Positions 33,989 through 41,490 of a DNA stretch of 45,524 bases are shown one piece after another. The DNA lies in NCBI GenBank assembly GCA_035550595.1, contig DASZOV010000093.1:1-45524 (forward strand), read 5' to 3'. The notes beneath the pieces were generated by a model that was not told the origin of the DNA, searched no databases, and saw nothing but the letters and a program-made list of their open reading frames with translations. Source of the DNA: CALFMR01 sp035550595 (lineage in GTDB: Bacteria > Acidobacteriota > Vicinamibacteria > Vicinamibacterales > SCN-69-37). The translations under genes and the position numbers were made by a program. Positions within the stretch are counted from its first letter, which is position 1. The number at the start of each line of letters is the position of its first letter.

Positions 33989-34393
33989 TCAATGACGAAA
34001 GTCGCTGAGAGGAGAACCGACACCAGAGCGGCACCAGTCAATGCGGCTGTTGCGGATGAGGAAATGGCTGCGGCAGCCTTTTGTGCGCCAGATCGACGGC
34101 GTCAGGGTGATCGTGCCGTCTATGTTCTCTCGAATGCTCCAACAGGGGCTCGCTTGCTCGAGCAGGTTAAGTTCGATCACGTCGCCGCAGCCGCATGGGC
34201 AAACCATCGCAGCCGCCCATGGGTACGGCTCCTCCCCGGCGACGTAAATCGTGGCATGCTTCAGCGGATCGGGAAAGTCTTCGACACGCTTATAACGGAT
34301 CCGCGGTCTGCGGTCGCTGCTGTTCCTGCGCCATCGCCACAGCTCTACCAGCTTGCGGCGAAACGATCGGGCGATGGTATTGAACAACCTCAA
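33989..34393 (-). CDS. DUF6527-like cysteine-rich protein, last gene of the Ub-like operon
   Basis: A 134-residue protein. It has a basic N-terminus (about 30 residues, Arg/Trp-rich) then a core with 'AMVCPCGCGDVIELNL' (Cys65, Cys67, Cys69), 'TLTPSIW', 'GCRSHFLIRNSRIDWC' (Cys107, His110, Cys121). This matches my recollection of DUF6527, whose members have a CxCGC cluster, a 'TLxPSI' strand and 'CxSHxxIxxGxIxW'. The Cys/His pattern suggests a zinc-binding fold, conceivably treble-clef-like, so a target-recognition or E3-like role is possible (speculative). Its ATG overlaps the E1-JAMM stop by 4 nt. Confidence 0.72.
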   Translation of the reverse strand: MRLFNTIARSFRRKLVELWRWRRNSSDRRPRIRYKRVEDFPDPLKHATIYVAGEEPYPWAAAMVCPCGCGDVIELNLLEQASPCWSIRENIDGTITLTPSIWRTKGCRSHFLIRNSRIDWCRSGVGSPLSDFRH

Positions 34394-35787
34394 GGAGCTT
34401 CCTCTGGTTCGCTGAGTTCCGGCATCGACAGGAGCGGCTCCACATCGCCCTTGCCAATGTGTGTCGAGAACATGCCGGACGCGGCGGCCTCGACCTCACG
34501 GTATTCGCCAGGGTGAAGAAAGCTGACGCGGACGACTGCGGAATCGGCGTTGTCGTCGTAGCGGTACGGGTGAAGGCGCGCGAGGAACTCGTTCACCGCG
34601 ATGGCGGCCATCTGCATGTTGATGCTAACGACGGCCGGCCGGTCTTCCTCGACGCCGTGGATGTATCCGGCGCGGAGCTGATCGCGGTAGGCCTTTGGGT
34701 CGGTGCGCCGCAGGCCCGCGGCCTTGAGCTGAGCGGACGTGTAGACATCGCGGTCCTGCAGCGTCGATCCGTCAGGGCGCAGATAGTGGACGGCGCCGCA
34801 CGCCTCCGTGATGCCGCCCTTGCCGTCGGCGTCGAGCCGCACGCCAACATCGAAGTACGGGAGAACGTAATGCGCCGCCAGACGATTCAGGAGATGCCGG
34901 CCTTCGACGCCGTCCATGCAACCGAAGAGGACGTCGCATTCGGCCACGGCCTTCGCGGCGGCCGGCGTCGCGAGGTCCGCGTGAAAGATTTCGACCTCAG
35001 TGCCGAAGCCCATCGCCGCGATGGCGCGCGCCATCACTTCGACCTTCGGCCGCCGGAGGTGGGCGTGCTCGCGCCAGGAATTCACGATCCGGTTGAGATT
35101 CCGCTCTTCGACGAAGTCGGGATCGACGAGCACGAGCCGCCCGAAGCCGAGTCGGGCGAGCTGCTCGATCAGCGGGCTGCCCGTTCCGGAGCAGCCGATC
35201 ACAGCGGCCGTCATGTGGCGCAGCCGGTTGGTGGTGCCGGCGCCGAACAACTGCGCGTGGCGCTGCGCGAAGGCGGCGACGCGGCCGGTGTCCGACGGAA
35301 TCCAGAATTGCAGGTTGTCGCCGGGAATGAGGATCGAATCGAGCGACTGGAAGCTCCCGTCGCGCATGGCGGCGCGTCCGAACATGCGCCCGCCGGGAAG
35401 CATGACCGCGCTCGCGTGCGGGAACTGGCTGTCCGTCCAGCCAAACACGGACGCAAACAGATCGGCATCGGATTCATCGTCGACGGTCGAGAACTGCGAA
35501 TAGCCGCCGGGATGAGAGTGGATCTTTAGAATTCCGAGGTCACGGCGCGCCGCTTCGTCAAGGAGCGAGACCAAACGTTGCGTCGACCAGGTGATGCGGT
35601 CGGGCGTCCGGACCTTGCATTCGTCGTACGGGATCGGCACCACTTTATGAACCGTGAGCGCATGACGGGCTCGGCTGCGGCGACGCCCGCACAACGCCAC
35701 AGCGACCGCTTCGAGCCCGTCGCCGGGCAGAAGATGCCGCTGCAAGAGTTCGTGATCTTGTTGTGTGAGACGAAGGCTGACGTGCAT
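34390..35787 (-). CDS. JAMM peptidase-E1 (ThiF-like) fusion for a ubiquitin-like protein
   Basis: A 465-residue two-domain protein. The N-terminal JAB/JAMM metalloprotease has the full motif: Glu26, His90 and His92 in 'KIHSHPGG', Ser100 and Asp103 (HxH-x7-S-x2-D), so deconjugating or Ubl-processing activity is expected. The E1/ThiF domain starts near residue 190: nucleotide loop 'GCSGTGSPLIEQLARLGFG' (197-215), 'LVDPDFVEERNLNR' (219-232) and 'LFGCMDGVEG'. It would adenylate the Ubl C-terminal glycine. Candidate thioester cysteines are Cys289 and Cys329; the structural CxxC zinc pairs of MoeB/ThiF are missing. It lies 17 nt after the E2-like gene. Confidence 0.88.
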   Translation of the reverse strand: MHVSLRLTQQDHELLQRHLLPGDGLEAVAVALCGRRRSRARHALTVHKVVPIPYDECKVRTPDRITWSTQRLVSLLDEAARRDLGILKIHSHPGGYSQFSTVDDESDADLFASVFGWTDSQFPHASAVMLPGGRMFGRAAMRDGSFQSLDSILIPGDNLQFWIPSDTGRVAAFAQRHAQLFGAGTTNRLRHMTAAVIGCSGTGSPLIEQLARLGFGRLVLVDPDFVEERNLNRIVNSWREHAHLRRPKVEVMARAIAAMGFGTEVEIFHADLATPAAAKAVAECDVLFGCMDGVEGRHLLNRLAAHYVLPYFDVGVRLDADGKGGITEACGAVHYLRPDGSTLQDRDVYTSAQLKAAGLRRTDPKAYRDQLRAGYIHGVEEDRPAVVSINMQMAAIAVNEFLARLHPYRYDDNADSAVVRVSFLHPGEYREVEAAASGMFSTHIGKGDVEPLLSMPELSEPEEAP

Positions 35788-35804
35788 GCGCGCTCTGAGC
35801 CGTT

Positions 35805-36227
35805 TCAGTTCAATTCACGCTGCAGCCAGTCGTCGACCTGAAGCAGGTGCGTGCCGACGTGATCGAGACCCGGCCGCCACGGATTGGCTCCCGTGCGGTG
35901 CCGCGACCATTGCTGGTACGTCTTGCCGTCGATGGTAAGCGGCGTGAGCTGCCGGATGGCCTTACCGTTGGTCAACGCCAGCGCCGGATGGAAATACACC
36001 ATGTCGATCTGGTCGTCGGGATACGACGGCGGGATGCGCAGCGCGACGTCCGCCGTCTCATGGTTGTAGCTGCGGGGAATCGGGTATCCGTGCACGATCA
36101 GCCACTTGGTGCCCCCGTCGGTCACCGTCTCCCATTTCAGCCCGAGTGCGTTCAGACACTCGACATCTTCTTCCGGAAGCTTGAAATCACGCCGGAGCTT
36201 CGTGCCGTCTGCCAGTTCGATGGTCAT
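35805..36227 (-). CDS. Prokaryotic E2 (family E)-like ubiquitin-conjugating-fold protein
   Basis: A 140-residue protein. The pattern 'RIPPSYPDDQIDMVYFHPAL', 'YQQWSRHRTGANPWRPGLDH' and 'THLLQVDDWL' matches the bacterial E2 family E found beside multiubiquitin-type proteins and E1-JAB fusions. The only cysteine is Cys24, near the N-terminus; nothing follows the 'FHP' turn where classical E2s carry the catalytic Cys. Catalysis may use another residue, Cys24, or the protein may be a scaffold. ATG 36227 follows GGAAGG with good spacing and starts 1 nt after the Ubl stop; an upstream in-frame start at 36272 is less likely. Confidence 0.8.
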   Translation of the reverse strand: MTIELADGTKLRRDFKLPEEDVECLNALGLKWETVTDGGTKWLIVHGYPIPRSYNHETADVALRIPPSYPDDQIDMVYFHPALALTNGKAIRQLTPLTIDGKTYQQWSRHRTGANPWRPGLDHVGTHLLQVDDWLQRELN

Positions 36228-36228
36228 G

Positions 36229-36555
36229 TCAGCCTTCCGTGGGATCGCGGGCGAGCGTCTGGAAGCGCTCAATACCCGGCGTGTCGAAGTGCACCGTCTG
36301 GTCGGGGCCGATGGGCATCGGCGCCCCGCCGCGGATCTTCTGCGAGAGCATGTGGGTCTCGGGCGTCTTGCCGACGAGCGCGAGAATCTCGCGCCCCTTC
36401 ATCGACGGGACGGTGACGTCCTTCTTTACCGTGTCGATGCGGATGCGGTATACCTTCGCCGGCTTCGGCGGTTTGCCTGCCTTGGCCCATTCCTCCAAAT
36501 CGATCATCTCTTCGGGTTCATCGGCGGCGATGCCATGGTTCTGTTCTTCCTTCAT
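36229..36555 (-). CDS. Ubiquitin-like protein of the multiubiquitin family (single domain, C-terminal Gly)
   Basis: A 108-residue protein: an acidic N-terminal tail (about 30 residues) then one beta-grasp-like unit from 'YRIRIDTVKKDVTVPSMKGR' through 'EILALVGKTPETHML' to 'VHFDTPGIERFQT'. The 'GREIL' and 'GIERF' elements are typical of multiubiquitin proteins, which usually carry several repeats; only one is present. The chain ends PTEG, so Gly108 is exposed without processing and suited to E1 adenylation. Start supported by AAGGAG eight nt before ATG 36555. It lies 29 nt after the protease stop. Confidence 0.85.
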   Translation of the reverse strand: MKEEQNHGIAADEPEEMIDLEEWAKAGKPPKPAKVYRIRIDTVKKDVTVPSMKGREILALVGKTPETHMLSQKIRGGAPMPIGPDQTVHFDTPGIERFQTLARDPTEG

Positions 36556-36584
36556 GGTGGCTTCTCCTTGTCAGGGTTCGCGGT

Positions 36585-38822
36585 TCACGTACGGATCGGG
36601 ATTTCGACGACGGGCTTCAGCGGTTCGAGAATCGTCGGGTAGCGCTGCAGGATCTTGTTGTAGAGCCCCGCAGTGTTCTTCGACGAGATGGTGATGACGA
36701 GCGCATAGGGGATCTTGTCGGCCGCATGCGCGTTGCGCCCGCCGATGCGCGCGTTGTAGTGGACGTCGAACACCGGGTTCTTCAGCCCCGCGCCCCGCAT
36801 CGCGCGGGCTTTGTGCATCGTCGTCTCCCACTTGTGCGCGTCGGCGCGCATGTCGGTTTCGTCGACCGACAGGTCTTTCGCCTGGAAGAAGTAGCTGGAG
36901 TCGGCGTGCAGCTGCTTCGGGTCCTTGCGCTTGCCGCCGTGCGGGCGGAACCGCACCTCGAGTCCGCTGCGTGTGTAGTTCAGAGGATCCTGGGGATCGG
37001 TCGGCGTCGCATAGCAGAACGTTGCCTTGATCTCGACCATGCCGTTCATCGGGTCCCTCGGGACGGGGATCTGCAGCCGCACCCAGCTCGCCGGGCGGAG
37101 TTCGCCCTGATACACGATATGGGCGGCGTGATCGTCGGTGAGCACGATCGAGTCGAGGTCCGAAGGGATACGCCCCCAGCCGACTTCGTTCTTGTCGTGA
37201 CCACCGTCTTCGCTGGTGTGGACGAGCAGCGCCTTAATGGCGAGCGCCGCGAGCTGCCGGCCGAAATGCGCGCGGATGCCGAGCGCAGTCCGCAGCGCCG
37301 TCGGCGCCGCGAAGCTGGTGCCCGTGGTCGGCATCGCCGTGCCGGGCTTTTCGGCATTCAGCACCCAGTACGGCTCCTTGCTGGAGCCGCCGAAGGCGAG
37401 GCCGTCCGGTTTCATGACGCCGGGGCTGCGTCCCGGCCCGATCGAGCTATACGGGGCGCGTTTCCAGGCGGGGCCGACACGGTCGCAGCCGCCGACCGAC
37501 AGCGCGTTCACACAATCGGCCGGGGTCTGGATGCGCGCGTTGCCGGACGCCCAGTCTTTTTCGCCGCTGTTGCCGACCGCGATGGTGGGCAGAGTCCTGC
37601 CGTCGGAGAAGAGCTGGTCGAGCACGGCGGTCCAGGCATGAACGTCGGCGTCTTCGACGGGCAGGTCGGGTCCGAGGCTCAGGTTGATGAAGTCGTATTT
37701 CGGCCGCGACTCCAGGACGTCCTGAATGCGTTCGAGAACGGTGTAGAGCTCCTGCTGGTCGTCCTTGAGCGTGTCCTTGTCGAGGACGCGGTAGTGGTCG
37801 ATGCTGGCGTACGGCCTGTCCGCGATGATGCCGTCTTGCAGCGGCCCGAATAGCAAGGCCGACGTGACAGCAGTGCCGTGGTTCTGGAATTCAGGCACAG
37901 CGTCGCCGAGATTTTTCGTCTTCTTCCTCGTGACCCACGGATCGAGCTTCGCGTCGGGCCTGACGCCGCCGTCGAACACCGCGACGCGGATGTCGCGATC
38001 AATCGGCTCGGTCTTCGGCAGCAGGCAGGCGAACGGCGTGAATCCCGGCGTGGCTCTCGTGAGTGGCCGGAACTGGCGCAGGCGCGGCATCTCGCGCGCG
38101 AGCCGCAGGAACGAGTATTTGACGACGTCGGCCGCGACCTCGCGCGGCACGCGGAGCGGCAGGAAGCAGAGCCCCTCGGCGAAGAACTTGCGCTTGTCGA
38201 GATTCAGCCTGACGTCGAGCGTCTTCAGATACGCCTCGAATCCCTCCAGAATGAACGCGTCTTCGGCAATGGGCTGCGCATGCAGCACGACTTCGAGAAG
38301 CGGCTCTTTCGCGTCGGAGCGCAGCGGCTTAAGCTTTTCCTCCGGCGCCTGCGTGCGGAAATCCTCGATCTTGATCAGATCGTCGGCGGTCGATGCGGTC
38401 TCGCGGATCTTCTCGATGTCGGCGGCGAGCTGGCGAAAGTGGCTGCGCTTGCCGGCAACGAACAGCTCGGAGGTCACAGCCGATTCCGGCGGCTTCTTGC
38501 GCGCCCATTTGCCGGGCGACACCTCGCGCGGGCGGCTGCCGACCGTCTCCAGTGCGTAGGTCTTCAGCAGCTCTCCCGGATAGTACGACTTGGCCAGATA
38601 CGTCGGATGCAGCGTGACGAGCGCCACGGTCTCGTCCTTCGGGCAGACCTCTTTCGGAAGCTCCGCGATCTGCTCGACGGCCGCCTTCACCTTCGGCGCG
38701 AGGCGTTTGCGCGCCTCGGCGAACGTATACGGGTGCGCCTTCGGGCCGCCAGCGACCGGCGCCGCGAGATCGGACGCCAGTCGCTCGCCGTAGCCGATGA
38801 TGAAGTTGGAGCGCTCAGCCAT
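36585..38822 (-). CDS. Subtilisin-like (S8) serine protease, IetS-like
   Basis: A 745-residue cytoplasmic-looking protease (no signal peptide). The catalytic triad is intact: Asp284 (VAVFDGGV), His315 (QNHGTAVTSA), Ser503 (GTSFAAPTA), with oxyanion Asn418 (AVGNSGE). It has a 270-residue N-terminal extension of unknown function and a C-terminal beta-rich domain of about 180 residues. A large intracellular S8 protease encoded directly after an AAA+ ATPase is the layout of the IetAS anti-phage/plasmid-stability pair; identity with IetS is inferred from architecture only. Its start overlaps the ATPase gene end by 8 nt. Confidence 0.88.
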   Translation of the reverse strand: MAERSNFIIGYGERLASDLAAPVAGGPKAHPYTFAEARKRLAPKVKAAVEQIAELPKEVCPKDETVALVTLHPTYLAKSYYPGELLKTYALETVGSRPREVSPGKWARKKPPESAVTSELFVAGKRSHFRQLAADIEKIRETASTADDLIKIEDFRTQAPEEKLKPLRSDAKEPLLEVVLHAQPIAEDAFILEGFEAYLKTLDVRLNLDKRKFFAEGLCFLPLRVPREVAADVVKYSFLRLAREMPRLRQFRPLTRATPGFTPFACLLPKTEPIDRDIRVAVFDGGVRPDAKLDPWVTRKKTKNLGDAVPEFQNHGTAVTSALLFGPLQDGIIADRPYASIDHYRVLDKDTLKDDQQELYTVLERIQDVLESRPKYDFINLSLGPDLPVEDADVHAWTAVLDQLFSDGRTLPTIAVGNSGEKDWASGNARIQTPADCVNALSVGGCDRVGPAWKRAPYSSIGPGRSPGVMKPDGLAFGGSSKEPYWVLNAEKPGTAMPTTGTSFAAPTALRTALGIRAHFGRQLAALAIKALLVHTSEDGGHDKNEVGWGRIPSDLDSIVLTDDHAAHIVYQGELRPASWVRLQIPVPRDPMNGMVEIKATFCYATPTDPQDPLNYTRSGLEVRFRPHGGKRKDPKQLHADSSYFFQAKDLSVDETDMRADAHKWETTMHKARAMRGAGLKNPVFDVHYNARIGGRNAHAADKIPYALVITISSKNTAGLYNKILQRYPTILEPLKPVVEIPIRT

Positions 38823-39945
38823 TGCTATTCCTCATCCCTGAATCACCCGGATCCGACTTCGTCTTCTTCCGTATGGTGTCGCGGCTGACGCCCGTCAGCT
38901 CGTGCACCTGCCGCTGCGAGATCCCCGCCTCGGTCAGCCACAGCGCAATCTCGCCGCGCTCGCGCCGCGGCAGCGGCTGCACGCGGTTCTGAACGAGCTG
39001 CGCGAGCGCCTCGTGCAGCGGCACGCTACGGATAACGGCGGCGCGCCGCGCGATCAGCACCTCGCGCTCGATGTCGCTGAACGACATGCCGCGTAGCGAG
39101 ACGGCGAGCGCCTCAAGCCACGCATTTGAAATCTTGTCCGCGCCGAAGAACGTACGGATGGCGCGGCGGACCGATTCGTCGTTCGGCATCGGGAATTCGA
39201 TCCGCATCTCGAAACGCCGCCAGACCGCGGGGTCGAGCAAGTCGGCGTGATTGGTTGCCGCGATCAGCAGGCCCGTGGCCGGCCAGTCATCGATCTCCTG
39301 CAGGAGCACGGTGACGAGTCGTTTCAGCTCGCCGACGTCAGTGGCGTCGTCGCGGCGCTTGGCAATCGCGTCAAGCTCGTCGAGGAGCAGCACGCCGTCG
39401 ATGCCCTTGGCGTAATCGAGGACGTGCCGGACGTTGGCGCCAGTGCGTCCCAGGAAGCTACTCATGACGGCGGAAAGGTCGAGCGTCAGCAGCGGCCGGT
39501 GCAGCTCGCGGGCGATCCAGCGTGCGGCGAGCGTCTTACCGACGCCGGGCGGTCCGGTGAAGATGAGCGAGCGCGTGGGCGCAAGACCCTGCTTGACAAG
39601 GTCCTCCTCGCGGTGGCGCTCGAACAGAATCTGGTCGAGCGACGCCTTCACCGCGGCGTCCCACACCGGCTCGATGTCGAGCACTGGGCTGTTCTCGACG
39701 CGCAGGAGTTCGAGCCTGGTTTCGAGGTCGACGGGCAGCGGCGCTGTCGCTTCCCGGCGCAGCGGCGAGGAGCGGGTCGGCGATTCCTGCAGCAGCTCAG
39801 TGAGCTGCGAGGCCACCGCCGGAAACGACTGCCGGTAGCGACGCGCGAGCCGCTGGATGTACGCCTGGACGTCCTGGGACCGGCCGATCAGCGCCAGCCG
39901 TGCGATCTGGACTAGTTCTTCGGGTTTGATTGCTTTATTGCCCAT
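38815..39945 (-). CDS. AAA+ ATPase with C-terminal HTH-like segment, IetA-like
   Basis: A 376-residue AAA ATPase. Walker A is 'FTGPPGVGKTLAARW' (GPPGVGKT at 131-138), Walker B 'VLLLDELDAI' with the Glu at 190, sensor 1 'IAATNHADLLD', and arginine fingers Arg243/Arg244 in 'VWRRFEM'. An N-terminal helical region (about 100 residues) precedes it. Residues 334-362 (IALWLTEAGISQRQVHELTG...) look like a helix-turn-helix, so it might bind DNA or autoregulate. First gene of the six-gene operon, overlapping the S8 protease by 8 nt. In IetAS the ATPase is thought to control the protease; that coupling is assumed here. Confidence 0.88.
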   Translation of the reverse strand: MGNKAIKPEELVQIARLALIGRSQDVQAYIQRLARRYRQSFPAVASQLTELLQESPTRSSPLRREATAPLPVDLETRLELLRVENSPVLDIEPVWDAAVKASLDQILFERHREEDLVKQGLAPTRSLIFTGPPGVGKTLAARWIARELHRPLLTLDLSAVMSSFLGRTGANVRHVLDYAKGIDGVLLLDELDAIAKRRDDATDVGELKRLVTVLLQEIDDWPATGLLIAATNHADLLDPAVWRRFEMRIEFPMPNDESVRRAIRTFFGADKISNAWLEALAVSLRGMSFSDIEREVLIARRAAVIRSVPLHEALAQLVQNRVQPLPRRERGEIALWLTEAGISQRQVHELTGVSRDTIRKKTKSDPGDSGMRNSNG

Positions 39946-40257
39946 TGGAAATGTCGATGCCCATGTTCATGGGTTACAGCATACAACGGATGTGGACTAC
40001 TTTTAAACCACACAACGCACTATTAGTCCGTAGCGCCGAAAACACGCCTGATTTCACGGTCTGGACCGGACGATTCGGGCGCACTCGGGTGGAAAATGAT
40101 TTGAGGAAGGCGACGGAAACGGTGAAATCACACGAATCCGCCGCTACGAGCCAACTCCTCGCGCTGTCGGAGCGCCGTCGACAGGCCGACCATCGAAATC
40201 GGAACGACGACCTGTCGCACAACGTTGGCGACTGGCGCTTCGTCGCTGCCGCGACAC
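39946..40257 (-). promoter_or_regulatory. Promoter/operator region of the Ubl-protease operon
   Basis: About 310 nt without a supported gene, AT-richer than its surroundings. On the minus strand a candidate sigma-70 promoter is TTAAAA (40001-40006), 17-nt spacer, TATGCT (39978-39983), which would start transcription near 39971. A 14-bp inverted repeat, CCCATG-TT-CATGGG (39960-39973), covers that start point, and TGTGG-n12-CCACA (39991-40012) covers the -35. Both look like operator sites. No clear Shine-Dalgarno precedes the ATPase ATG at 39945. Confidence 0.5.
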
Positions 40258-40770
40258 TCAGTCGAGTTCTTCCAACAGCACGTCATCTGCCGAACCGTGC
40301 TCTTCATGTCGCTGACTTTCTTCAACTTCAGGCAGGCGCTCGAGATTCTTGGTCGCGTAGTTCGCGCTGTCGGCCCATGTCGCGCGGAACTGCCGCATCT
40401 GCTCGACGCGGAGTTGTTTCAGATGCCGAAACCCTTTCGCTTCGCACCACGGCACCAACCGGTGCTTCAAGACGTTCTCGTGCTTGCGCACCGTCTCCGT
40501 GCTCAACTGTTGCGCGCACGCGTCGTTCAGAAACAGGTCGACGGCTTCGACGATGGTCGGAATGTCTGGTTTCTTGACCACGCCGATCTCGCCCGTCGCC
40601 TCCCACTCGCGCACGAGATCTGTCGCGGCCGACCAGGACCGGAGATCGAGCGCGCGCCGGATGTGCTCGCCTCGCAACGAGCCCTGCACCCAGATGGGAC
40701 AGTGGCAAACGCGATAGCGCCGCGAGCGGTAGCGGCACGGCGACTGGTGGCGCCGGTAGAGGTTCAGCAC
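40258..40770 (-). pseudogene. Truncated tyrosine-recombinase/integrase (N-terminal half only)
   Basis: A 170-residue remnant. GTG 40770 has an excellent GGAGGGG six nt upstream. The beginning has the zinc-ribbon-like 'CRYRSRRYRVCHCPIW' and 'LDLRSWSAATDLVREWEATG' common at the N-terminus of tRNA-associated integrases. It is followed by the SAM-like core-binding domain 'IVEAVDLFLNDACAQQLSTE' and 'LRVEQMRQFRATW'. After 'TKNLERL' the sequence runs into unrelated residues and stops. The catalytic R...HxxR...Y domain is entirely missing, and I could not find it in another frame. It lies just downstream of the tRNA-Ser gene, the expected place for the island's integrase. Confidence 0.8.
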
Positions 40771-40783
40771 GATCCCCTCCGAG

Positions 40784-40898
40784 AGGGCGAAAAGGGCCCT
40801 CTAGGTACAAAATAGGTACAGCGGCCGAAATCTGACGGGCGCTGTGCGTTTTTCTTAGGGATTTGGCGGAAAAGTGATGGCGGAGAGGGTGGGATTCG
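40784..40898. repeat. Right ~115-bp direct repeat overlapping the tRNA-Ser 3' end (attR-like)
   Basis: Copy of 33701-33816. Its right end (40876-40898) is the real tRNA 3' end. It begins within a perfect stem, AGAGGGC-GAAAAGG-GCCCTCT (40782-40802), which lies just upstream of the integrase ribosome-binding site and could serve as terminator for the leftward tRNA transcript. It also contains GTACAAAATAGGTACAG (40805-40821), repeated twice near the left end and possibly an integrase arm site. Confidence 0.82.
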
Positions 40899-40967
40899 AA
40901 CCCACGTGCCCTTTTGGGGCAAGACGCTTTCGAGGCGCCCCCGTTACGACCACTTCGGTACCTCTCC
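40878..40967 (-). tRNA. tRNA-Ser (anticodon CGA)
   Basis: A 90-nt class II tRNA with an encoded CCA end. Acceptor stem GGAGAGG (40967-40961) pairs with CCTCTCC (40888-40882). The anticodon stem GGCGC/GCGTC closes the loop CTCGAAA, giving anticodon CGA (40932-40930), which reads UCG. A long variable arm (TTGCCCC-AAAA-GGGGCA type) and T arm GTGGGTTCGAATCCCAC follow. It is intact after island insertion because the island restored the 3' end. Confidence 0.95.
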
Positions 40968-41024
40968 GCTCCCGCTAGTCTAGCCTACGACCACGCCAAA
41001 ACGCGCGTCCGCAGGCTTCATCAT

Positions 41025-41480
41025 CTAGCGGCGTTCCTGGAAGAACCGCCGCAGGCGCGCGCGGCAGTCGGCGGCGAGCACGCCCGAGACGACGCGCACG
41101 CGATGGTTCAGCGAGGGATGATCGAGAGCCCGCTGCGCTGATTCGACGGCGCCGGTCTTTGGCTCGGCTACGCCGTAGACGAGCGTCTCGACGCGCGCGT
41201 GCACGAGCGCGCCGACGCACATGAGGCAGGGCTCGACCGTGACGTACAGCGTCGCACCGCCGAGCCGATAGTTGCCGAGCGCAGCGGCCGCGTCGCGGAT
41301 GGCCACGATCTCAGCGTGCGCCGTCGGATCGTGCGCGCCGAGCGGTTGGTTGTGCCCTCGACCCACGACCGCGTCGTCGACGACGAGGACGGCGCCGATG
41401 GGAACTTCGCCGATCTCGGCCGCGCGATCGGCGAGCGCGAGTGCCTCGCGCATGAACGCCGCGTGCGACGCCTGCGTCAT
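41025..41480 (-). CDS. tadA: tRNA(adenine34) deaminase TadA
   Basis: A 151-residue zinc deaminase converting A34 to inosine in tRNA-Arg(ACG). Zinc/catalytic residues are His55-Ala-Glu57 in 'AHAEIVAI' and Cys85, Cys88 in 'TVEPCLMC'. TadA-specific features are 'EVPIGAVLVVDDAVVGRGHN' at the N-terminus and the C-terminal 'DHPSLNHRVRVVSGVLAADC'. ATG 41480 is the family start. It follows the barrel-protein gene by 10 nt on the same strand. Confidence 0.95.
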   Translation of the reverse strand: MTQASHAAFMREALALADRAAEIGEVPIGAVLVVDDAVVGRGHNQPLGAHDPTAHAEIVAIRDAAAALGNYRLGGATLYVTVEPCLMCVGALVHARVETLVYGVAEPKTGAVESAQRALDHPSLNHRVRVVSGVLAADCRARLRRFFQERR

Positions 41481-41490
41481 CGCGTGATGG

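Larger units (their letters stand above)
33794..40898. mobile_element. ~7.1-kb genomic island integrated at tRNA-Ser(CGA), carrying a defence-like operon
   Basis: Evidence is direct: a duplicated 23-bp tRNA 3' end at both boundaries, a tyrosine-integrase remnant next to the intact tRNA at the right end, AT-richer sequence at both margins, and one long operon inside whose genes are typical accessory/defence genes. The flanking genes (sigma/anti-sigma left, tadA right) are chromosomal housekeeping types. Because the integrase lacks its catalytic domain, the element is probably no longer self-mobile. Confidence 0.82.

Noticed and set aside
33795..33995. Plus-strand open frame beginning MAERVGFVPP
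   Set aside because: Its N-terminus is the translation of the tRNA-Ser 3'-end fragment (a well-known spurious 'AERVGFEP' product); the rest matches nothing and lies in the att region.
40128..40325. Minus-strand open frame overlapping the integrase remnant, considered as its frameshifted C-terminal half
   Set aside because: No recombinase catalytic motifs (R, HxxR, Y) in it; not a continuation of the integrase.
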